In this document: in pieces, positions 55,732-62,921 of the stretch
Layout of the letters: each line of letters starts with the position of its first letter
Numbering within the stretch: position 1 is the stretch's first letter
DNA from: Acidobacteriota bacterium
Lineage (GTDB): Bacteria > Acidobacteriota > Blastocatellia > Pyrinomonadales > Pyrinomonadaceae
DNA: 62,921 bases
Reading direction: 5' to 3'
NCBI GenBank assembly: GCA_019639135.1
Contig: JAHBSL010000025.1
Span: forward strand, 1 to 62,921
Notes under the pieces: generated by a model
The model's database searches: none
Told to the model about the DNA's origin: nothing
Seen by the model: only the letters and a program-made list of their open reading frames with translations
Position numbers and translations under genes: made by a program

Positions 55732-58700
55732 TTGACCGAGATGAACGAATATGAGATTCAAGATTATCTCGAACTAACCCTTACAAACGTCCATCACTAC
55801 AACACGGCCGACGAGGTGCTGAGCGAGACGTGGACCGACGGTGCCGGGCGGGTTCGGCTGAACCGGGTTCCGCATACTTTCAGTGGCGGTTCGACGGCGA
55901 CCTGGGCGGGGACGGTGACGGAATACGACATTCTCGGGCGGGTAAAGCGGCAGAGCGTGCCGACCGAGGTCGATGCGAACTTTGACCCGACCGGCGACGA
56001 CCAGACCCGCGGCTGGCTCTGGACGCATCAGCGGTATGACTGGATGGGCCGCGTCGTTCGAAAGATCGCGACCGACGGCGACCCGAACGCCCTTGAAAAC
56101 GACTCCGACGTATTGATCAGCTACGCCGGCTGCGGCTGCGCCGGCGGTCTGGAAACGACCATTCAGGGCGAGCTTGTGCCGAGGACGGACGGAACTTCAG
56201 GGAATGCTCGCCGGAAGCAGAAGGTCTATCAGGACATTCTCGGAAGGACGTTCAAGACCGAGACCTACGAATGGGACGGTTCGACCGTTTACTCGACCAG
56301 CACCGCTCAGTTCAATGGCCGCGACCAGGTGATATTGGGCCGCCAGTACGCCGGGGACACCTCAAGCACGACGTTTCAGGACACGACCGCCACCTTCGAC
56401 GGCCACGGGCGACTTAGGGCTCAGCACGTCCCGCAGCAGGACGCCAATACATACACAGCCTTTGAATATTATCCGGATGACCGTTTACACACTAAAACGG
56501 ATGCCCGCGGAGCCATCTCGACAATGACCTATGATGACCGCGGCCTTTTGACGGAGATCAGCAGTGTTTTGCCGGGGGCCCCTCAAACGCCAACGCAAAG
56601 GAAGAACTTTGCTCTGGCCCGAAACGGGGCAATACCGACGGCTTCCTCCGAACACAGCACAGCGTTTTCCCGCTGGGCGGCGATCAACGGCGACCGGACG
56701 GGCGGCAGCTGGGGCAATGCAGGAGGCTGGAACGACGGGACGCTAAACAGTTACCCAGACTGGCTGCAGGTGGAATTTGCGGAGACCAAAACGATCGACG
56801 AGATCAACGTGATCACGCTGCAGGACAACTATCAGACGGCGGGCGAGCCGACCGAGAACACCACTTTCACCCAGGAAGGCATAACAAGCTTTGATGTTCA
56901 GTACTGGAACGGCTCAAGTTGGGCAACGGTTCCGAACGGAAACGTAACAAATAACGATAAGGTCTGGCGAAAGTTCGAGTTTTCGTCGGTAACCACTTCA
57001 AAGATCAGGGTCGTTGTGAACGATTCTCTGAATTTTTACAGCCGGATCGTGGAGCTTGAGGCATGGGGACCGGGCAGTTCGCCGTCTGTCAACACGGGGG
57101 CTGAGTTTGCGTACGATGCGGCCGGGAACAGGACATCGATGACGGACATCTACGGCAGCACAACATACGAGTATAACGAACTGTCACAGATGACGGCCGA
57201 AACGCGGCAGTTCACGGACACGCTTACGCACGCTCCGCTGCCGAATAACAGTTTCAGGCTGGAGTATGAGTATCAACTGGCGGGTGCTTTAAGATCGCTG
57301 ACCGATCCTTACGGCGATGCGATATATTACGGAAATGACAGGGCCGGCCGATTGACATCGGTTACGGGCAGCACATTCGGAAACGTCACTGAATATGCCT
57401 CCGACCCTGGATACCGTGCGTGGGGCGGCCTAAAGTCATTGTCATATGGCAACGGTGTCGATATGTCGATGACGTTTGACGATCGTCTCCGTCCGGATTT
57501 CTACGAGCTGAGAAAGAACTCGACGGAGTTAATAAAGAAAAGCTACGAATACATCCCGGACGGCAATCTGAAGTATGTAGGGGACCTTCTGGACGGAAGG
57601 TTCGACCGGCTGCAAACCTACGACCATCAGGGACGCATCAAAGCTGGAAAGAGCGGGGCGGAGGCACGCGGGCAGACGGTCGATCCGGCACAGATGGAGA
57701 CACAGCTTCCATACCGGCAGAGCTATGAATTCAACCAATTTGGTAATATGACCGCGCGGAATAATCTGCACTGGGGCCGTGAGGCGTGGTACGGTCAGAA
57801 CTTCAACCTGAGCTATACGTACCAGAACAACCGGATCACGAACCAGGATTGGCAGTATGATGCCGACGGGCGTGTAAAACAATCGGCCGCTCCGGATGAG
57901 TGGGGCACTTACACCTACGATGCCAGAGGGCTGCTGATCCGGAGTCATGCCGGGGTAAATATCGTTGACATAGGGCGTTTTTACGATGGCGACGGACGGG
58001 AAGTAAAGCGGGAACGGACGGTATTTGTGGAAGATGAGATCAACTACCCGAACTGGCCGTTTGGATACTGGCAGGTGGACGGTCCGACATATTACATTCG
58101 CTCGACGGTGCTCGGCGGTGAGGTCGTGAGCGAGACGGGGCCGACGGGAAAGAAGAAAAAGACTTACGTTTTTGCGGCGGGAACGAAGTTGGCGACGCAG
58201 GCGGAATACACGTATAACAGCACGACGACGGAATCGGTTTACTGGCATCACGCAGATGCAAGCGGGATGAGCCATCGGACGAGTTTTACAAACGGCACGG
58301 TTTCCCACGGAGCGGGAAACTATGACGGTACGCCGGCGGACACAGACCCGCTGGGCGGGAATATGGGAACATCTACTCCGTACATTGAACTGATCGAACC
58401 GCCGCCTCCGAGCGCGGAATTTCCGTATTTTCAGATGCACGGCGACGATACGATGTATGTCAACGGCCAGCGCGTCCCCTGCACGCTCGACGGCATGACC
58501 TTTGGTTGCTCAACGGCAATGAACATGCTCGAAACCGGCTCTGCTATCCCTGCCCATCTTGCAGGATGGCAAGGGATCCACGGTTTTAGTTTCCAGAGTC
58601 ACGGACTTGGCATCTTCAGCACAACACTTCCCGACTTGTTCACAGACAATACGGGACGAATCTGGTCCCAGCCGCACGGAACGAGAGCTGAAGGTTGGAG

Positions 58701-59412
58701 AATCTTCGAAGGCGGCACTTCGATTTATTCAGTCAATTGGGAACCTGGATTTTCAAGGTATTTTCAAGTATCTGATGGAATACCGAATTACAAGAAAGTT
58801 GAGTTTAAAGGCCTGTCAGAAGCTAGAATGGCCGTTGATCACCTTCGAAGTCTGAACGGGGGTAAATGTGGGGAGATGCTTGAAAAATTATTTCAGGAAA
58901 TCGGAAAGGCTGGAAAACTTCGCTCTAAAACTTTCGCGGAATTGTTCAATGCAATCGACCACATTCTGTTAAACGGGAATAATAGTTCTTTTATAGAACT
59001 TGTAACATCGGTAACCGGACACACACCAAGTTTACCTGGAGGTGGAGGTGGACTGGCGTATGGGTACCCGCGCGACGGTAAATATTGGGAAAGTGGATCA
59101 ATTGCTTTTGTAACAACTTTCGCGTCTGGATATTCAACGTTGCGTCCTTTGTCAAACTCTCGCGTGGCTGGATCTGCATTGATAAACCAAAGACTGATAG
59201 GAGCTTTGCAGCAAAACATGCTACGGCTTGTTCACGAAATGCTTCACATTTCGGTTGCCAATAGATCGTCGGTCTCACACAAGATGCTGGGGAACGCTGC
59301 GAAAACGGTTGATCCCGATATCTTAGGTACTGGCGAAGACCCTGAGACCAGAGGTTCCAGCGAACTCACCGAGTTCATTAGGAAACACTGTACAAACTTT
59401 GTAACTCGATAA
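55732..59412 (+). CDS. Headless Rhs fragment with discoidin insert and zincin-like tip (unit F)
   Basis: 1226 aa from the first ATG, but Rhs homology only begins at about 55801 (TADEVLSETWTDGAGRVRLN), and no ribosome binding site precedes it, so the start is doubtful. The shell includes YAGCGCAGG and then a discoidin/F5-8 type C domain (residues about 294-444: SEHSTAFSRWAAINGDRTGG, WLQVEFAETKTIDEINVITL) inserted before the next YD repeats. After DPLGGNMGTSTP and the C-x8-C motif (CTLDGMTFGC) comes a tip with GGKCGEML, the intact metal motif VHEMLHIS (about residue 1167) and FIRKHC at the end. Confidence 0.75.
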   Translation: MTEMNEYEIQDYLELTLTNVHHYNTADEVLSETWTDGAGRVRLNRVPHTFSGGSTATWAGTVTEYDILGRVKRQSVPTEVDANFDPTGDDQTRGWLWTHQRYDWMGRVVRKIATDGDPNALENDSDVLISYAGCGCAGGLETTIQGELVPRTDGTSGNARRKQKVYQDILGRTFKTETYEWDGSTVYSTSTAQFNGRDQVILGRQYAGDTSSTTFQDTTATFDGHGRLRAQHVPQQDANTYTAFEYYPDDRLHTKTDARGAISTMTYDDRGLLTEISSVLPGAPQTPTQRKNFALARNGAIPTASSEHSTAFSRWAAINGDRTGGSWGNAGGWNDGTLNSYPDWLQVEFAETKTIDEINVITLQDNYQTAGEPTENTTFTQEGITSFDVQYWNGSSWATVPNGNVTNNDKVWRKFEFSSVTTSKIRVVVNDSLNFYSRIVELEAWGPGSSPSVNTGAEFAYDAAGNRTSMTDIYGSTTYEYNELSQMTAETRQFTDTLTHAPLPNNSFRLEYEYQLAGALRSLTDPYGDAIYYGNDRAGRLTSVTGSTFGNVTEYASDPGYRAWGGLKSLSYGNGVDMSMTFDDRLRPDFYELRKNSTELIKKSYEYIPDGNLKYVGDLLDGRFDRLQTYDHQGRIKAGKSGAEARGQTVDPAQMETQLPYRQSYEFNQFGNMTARNNLHWGREAWYGQNFNLSYTYQNNRITNQDWQYDADGRVKQSAAPDEWGTYTYDARGLLIRSHAGVNIVDIGRFYDGDGREVKRERTVFVEDEINYPNWPFGYWQVDGPTYYIRSTVLGGEVVSETGPTGKKKKTYVFAAGTKLATQAEYTYNSTTTESVYWHHADASGMSHRTSFTNGTVSHGAGNYDGTPADTDPLGGNMGTSTPYIELIEPPPPSAEFPYFQMHGDDTMYVNGQRVPCTLDGMTFGCSTAMNMLETGSAIPAHLAGWQGIHGFSFQSHGLGIFSTTLPDLFTDNTGRIWSQPHGTRAEGWRIFEGGTSIYSVNWEPGFSRYFQVSDGIPNYKKVEFKGLSEARMAVDHLRSLNGGKCGEMLEKLFQEIGKAGKLRSKTFAELFNAIDHILLNGNNSSFIELVTSVTGHTPSLPGGGGGLAYGYPRDGKYWESGSIAFVTTFASGYSTLRPLSNSRVAGSALINQRLIGALQQNMLRLVHEMLHISVANRSSVSHKMLGNAAKTVDPDILGTGEDPETRGSSELTEFIRKHCTNFVTR
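55805..56230 (+). repeat. Rhs core block, unit F copy (longer)
   Basis: Matches unit A from about 43247 to 43672, i.e. it begins about 115 bp earlier than the block in unit B and continues past GELVPRTDGTSGNARR. Confidence 0.85.
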
Positions 59413-59422
59413 GGAGGCTCAT

Positions 59423-60286
59423 ATGCGAAACTTAGGAAACATTATGTACATCATATTTGATGGAATTATCTTCATCACAATTTGCGGTCTTGTGTTAGTC
59501 GGTTTGCCTTCTTCTTTGCATGGGCAATTCGATCGTCTTCCGGCAGGGTTGGAATTATTGAAAACTTCAAAAGAAGAAATGGTGAAATGGAAATCCGCCA
59601 GCCAAGATGCAAATGCAGACGAGTATCTTATCGGCGGAAAAATGTTTCGTGCGGTGTTCGCTTCGGAAAGATGTTTCTGGCATGGATGGGATGTTGATAG
59701 GGGGACCTTAATTTCCTTGACACTTTTACCTGCGGGTAAGCGCATTATCGATACCACTAAACTCTTGCAGGGCGGGTATGAACTCTATATAACGGATACA
59801 CTCGACCAGTTTTATGGAAATAGCCAAAGTGGCTTACTTTATTTCGTACGCGAATTCGACAAAGAATTGCTTCGACTAACATTTCACCCCTCGCAATCTG
59901 ACGCGATCAAACGATGTAAAGGATTTCCGGAGTTTCGGGTTCTTCCAACGGTTTACTCCTCATATGAATCATTTAATGATCTTGGGGATTTGGATTCCTG
60001 GGATGAGGGCCTTCTTGGTGACTTTGCCTCTCGACTGAGTTCGAATGCGAATCTGAATGGTTATATTTTCATCTATTCCAAAGACCCTTGTACGAAAGGT
60101 GTATCGAACCTAAAGTCCAGAATAGAAAAATGGCTTATCGAATCCAATAAATTGTCGTCCAGTCGGATCACGGTTTTTAGCGGAGGAGTACGAAATAAGG
60201 ACATTGTTGATGTATTTTTGATGAGCAACAAAAACTCACCTCCAATTCCTTATGCTGAACGTTTCTCAGAGTGTGAGCTAAAATAG
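59423..60286 (+). CDS. Exported protein, putative immunity for unit F
   Basis: 287 aa with strong ribosome binding site (aaggaggctc), 10 bp after unit F. An N-terminal hydrophobic segment (IIFDGIIFITICGLVLVGLP) acts as signal peptide or anchor. The remainder is a mixed domain (FRAVFASERCFWHGWDVDRG, GYIFIYSKDPCTKG) of unknown family. Immunity role is inferred from position. Confidence 0.6.
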   Translation: MRNLGNIMYIIFDGIIFITICGLVLVGLPSSLHGQFDRLPAGLELLKTSKEEMVKWKSASQDANADEYLIGGKMFRAVFASERCFWHGWDVDRGTLISLTLLPAGKRIIDTTKLLQGGYELYITDTLDQFYGNSQSGLLYFVREFDKELLRLTFHPSQSDAIKRCKGFPEFRVLPTVYSSYESFNDLGDLDSWDEGLLGDFASRLSSNANLNGYIFIYSKDPCTKGVSNLKSRIEKWLIESNKLSSSRITVFSGGVRNKDIVDVFLMSNKNSPPIPYAERFSECELK

Positions 60287-60421
60287 TGCTAAGTGCAGGC
60301 ATATTAAACGACAGTCGAAGAATACTGGTACGCGAGGACATGTCGCAGTCTATCTCAAATCAGGTACGGTTCTCAGGTTTGGATGGGAATCCGCAGTATA
60401 AAAATGTAAATTTGAACACAC

Positions 60422-62921
60422 AGACGCTAGCGGGATGAACCAGCGAACGACATTCTCGGACGGGTAAAGCGGCAGAGCGTGCCGACCGAGGTCGATGCGA
60501 ACTTTGACCCGGCGGGCGACGACCAGACCCGCGGCTGGCTCTGGACGCATCAGCGGTACGACTGGATGGGCCGCGTCGTGCGGAAAATCGCGACCGACGG
60601 CGACCCGAACGCCACCGAAAACGACTCTGACGTATTGATCAGCTACGCCGGCTGCGGCTGCGCCGGCGGGGTGATAACGACGGTTCAGAGCGAGGCCGTT
60701 CCGAGGGATGATGACCCGGCGTTAACGGCTCGTCGCGTTAAGAAATCCTATTCTGACATTCTCGGACGTACATGGAAGACCGAATCGTTCCAATGGGACG
60801 GCACGTCGGTCTTCAGTACCCTTGTCAATTCCTTCGATAGCCGCGATCAGGTCATCCGAGGCCGCCAGTACGCCGGAACGATCTCGAGTGAAACTTTTCA
60901 GGATACAACTGTCGAGTACGATGGATTTGGAAGGACGATCAAGACGCATAAGCCCGGCCAGGAAACGAACGAATTCATAAGCTACAACTACAACTTGGAC
61001 GGGAGCATCTCATCTGTTGTCGATGGACGCGGAGCTATAACGAACAACACATATGACGCTTCGGGCTTATTGGTTCAACGAACAAGCACGATGCCGGGAC
61101 TGAACCCCGACCCGGATTTGGGCACATCCGTTAGCTTCGAATACGACGACCTTGGAAATCCGACAAGGATGACGGACGAACATGGTTTGACGGATTACGA
61201 ATACAACGAACTCGGCCAGTTGACCGCCGAGGTAAGACAGTTTAGCGATAGTATGCCGAACGCTCCTATTTCGGGAAATCGTTTCAGGATCTCGTATTCA
61301 TACACTCTTTCCGGTTAATTGAGATCGTACTCCGATCCCTTTGGCCAAGAGATCAACTACACGTTCGACAAGGCTGGCAAGCCGACTGATGTCATCGGAT
61401 CGAGCTTTGGCGGTGTGACCGATTATTCAAGAAACGCGGAATATCGAGCCTGGGGCAGCTTGAAAGCGGTAAGTGCCGGAAGCGGAATGCAGCTTGGGCT
61501 CAGCTATAACAACCGACTCCGAACCAGTAGCTACAGCTTGGAGGACGCAAGTCAGACCCCGATAATGGACAAGAGCTACAGCTATCAGAAGGACGGAAAG
61601 TTAAGCTATTTGCAGGATCACCTTAATGCCCGATTCGACCGCTTGAATACCTACGATCATGCCGGCCGGATCAGGTCCGGCAAATCAGGTGCTGAGGCGA
61701 GAGGCGGGACAGTTGCAAGCGAGGACATGAAGTTCGATCTTCCCTATCGGCAGAGCTATGCATTTAATGAGTTCAACAATCTGACCGGAAGCACCAATCT
61801 CCATTGGGGAGAAACCTCTTGGGTCGGTCAAAGTTTTGCTACAAACTACACGTATTTGAACAACAGGGTGCAGCAAGGCGGTTGGACCTACGACGAAGAC
61901 GGTCGAAATACCGCAAGTTCTAACGGGACCAATAGTGTAACTTCGACGTTTAATGCGGCCGGGAAACGGGCAAGGACTCTGAGCACTTACTCCGATGTTA
62001 AGTCCTATTACGACGGAAACGGAGCCGAGATAAAACGTGAGTCCTCAAACTGGGACGACGAGGAGACGGAATGGATCGTACAGCCGACCAAATATTTCAT
62101 TCGTTCGAGCGTGTTTGGCGGAAATATTATTTCCGAGGTTTGGGCGAGTGGGAAGAAGCATCGGTCGTATGTAAAAAGGTATCGGGAATCAGACGGCGGT
62201 TCAATCGGCTTATGCAAATGAAACTGCCCAATTGAATGAATTGGTGCTGTTCGAGTTTGCAGATCCTTCCGGAATGAGCTATCGGACGACGAACAAACTT
62301 GGTCAAGCGGCGGCGTATGGTGATGGCGGCGAAGGTTCGCCGATCGAAACCGACCCGTTGGGTGGAAACGTCGGGGTTTACACTCCATTCATATCACTAA
62401 TCATCCCCTACGACCCAGAATTTCCCGAAATGCAGCCGTACCATCCAGGCAGTGCTCCGGGACAGAGTTTTAGCTCTTTGTATGCTACATTCGGTAGCCG
62501 TATCGCGGACCTGCCAGGCTTTGGAACCATGTGGGGCAGCTTTAGCGACCTCGACATGGTGCAATACGAGGAACGAGTAGAGAACGCCAGACGCGGCGAC
62601 GGTTTCATTACCCATGAACAGTATAGACAGCATCATTCAGCTTTGTCGGCCCTCGCATTGAGACTCACCGCTCTTGGCTATGACACCCAATTGCAGGGCT
62701 TAACGCTTACCATTACTGGGCGGATCAATCTAGAAGGCGGTGACCTCACCAGCGAGGATACGGTCGGCGGCAACTGGATCGACACAAGCACGGCAGACAC
62801 CGACCTCGAAAACAACGTCGTAACGATCCACATCGACAGCTACTTTGACTTCGGCGATGGAAGCTTTGATGCTGAAACTAGATCTCGGATGAATGATCGG
62901 AAATTGCGAAAAGAAGAGGTT
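60422..62921 (+). pseudogene. Rearranged headless Rhs fragment, open at the right edge (unit G)
   Basis: The left end encodes TDASGMNQRTTFSDG, an Rhs end sequence, and switches by microhomology into the core block (first reading frame MPTEVDANFDPAGDDQTRG from GTG 60479). An in-frame TAA at 61316-61318 interrupts SYTLSG-stop-LRSYSDPFGQ where relatives have GGRLRSYKDPYGQ. An extra A in the A5 run 62173-62177 shifts the frame; from 62178 the Rhs end continues (GIGNQTAVQSAYANET, DPLGGNVGVYTP) into an unfinished tip with TIHIDSYFDFGDG. Joined, it would be one protein. Confidence 0.8.
60447..60668 (+). repeat. Rhs core block, unit G copy
   Basis: Fourth copy of the block of 43363-43613, beginning acgacattctcggacggg and diverging after YAGCGCAGG. 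Confidence 0.85.

Overview
The window looks like chromosomal DNA of an Acidobacteriota member, probably a Blastocatellia/Pyrinomonadaceae-type organism. This is inferred from gene content: an ECF sigma factor paired with a Ser/Thr kinase carrying a C-terminal beta-propeller, an MglB-MglA pair, a CxxC-rich Rhs family and large secreted FG-GAP proteins. No 16S gene is present, so the assignment is an inference.

Region 1 (1-25.2 kb) is ordinary chromosome. It holds the sigma/kinase pair, a small cluster with a ferritin-like diiron protein and an OsmC protein, mglB-mglA, and a cell-wall precursor cluster (yvcK/glmR, glmU, glmS) followed by hicBA and a quinone-reductase-like MDR gene. Next come a secreted P-domain protein, a homocysteine methyltransferase/MTHFR fusion gene, mutM, a sugar nucleotidyltransferase, a TPR protein, thiE-thiD, a chlorite-dismutase-family protein, acyP and apt. 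The homocysteine methyltransferase gene has what reads as a SAM-II riboswitch whose conserved 3' strand can pair with a leader terminator.

Region 2 (25.2-39.6 kb) begins at a tRNA-Arg(CCT) gene and looks like an integrated, decaying mobile element. It holds a broken thermonuclease gene, a frameshifted excisionase-like gene, a winged-helix replication-type protein, iteron-like 19-bp repeats inside a duplicated non-coding module, and several small ORFs. It ends in an intact five-gene type I restriction-modification operon (hsdM, a nuclease-like ORF, hsdS, an OLD-like ATPase/TOPRIM gene, hsdR). No integrase and no second att copy were seen.

Region 3 (39.6 kb to the right edge) is a polymorphic-toxin locus. 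One full-length secreted FG-GAP/Rhs protein (2129 aa) ends in a zincin-like HELMH tip. Downstream lies an array of headless Rhs fragments. Each restarts inside the same Rhs core and carries a different C-terminal tip, and most are followed by a putative immunity gene with its own Shine-Dalgarno. Four tips form a family with an N-terminal Cys, an HExxH or degenerate HExxH-like motif and a C-terminal Cys; a fifth tip is lysozyme-like. The candidate immunity proteins are membrane or exported proteins, and two pairs of them are related to each other. A recent 762-bp duplication, microhomology junctions, a nonsense codon and frameshifts show that the array is recombining. It reads as a silent archive of toxin tips and immunity genes behind one expressed Rhs gene, and is the most interesting system here.
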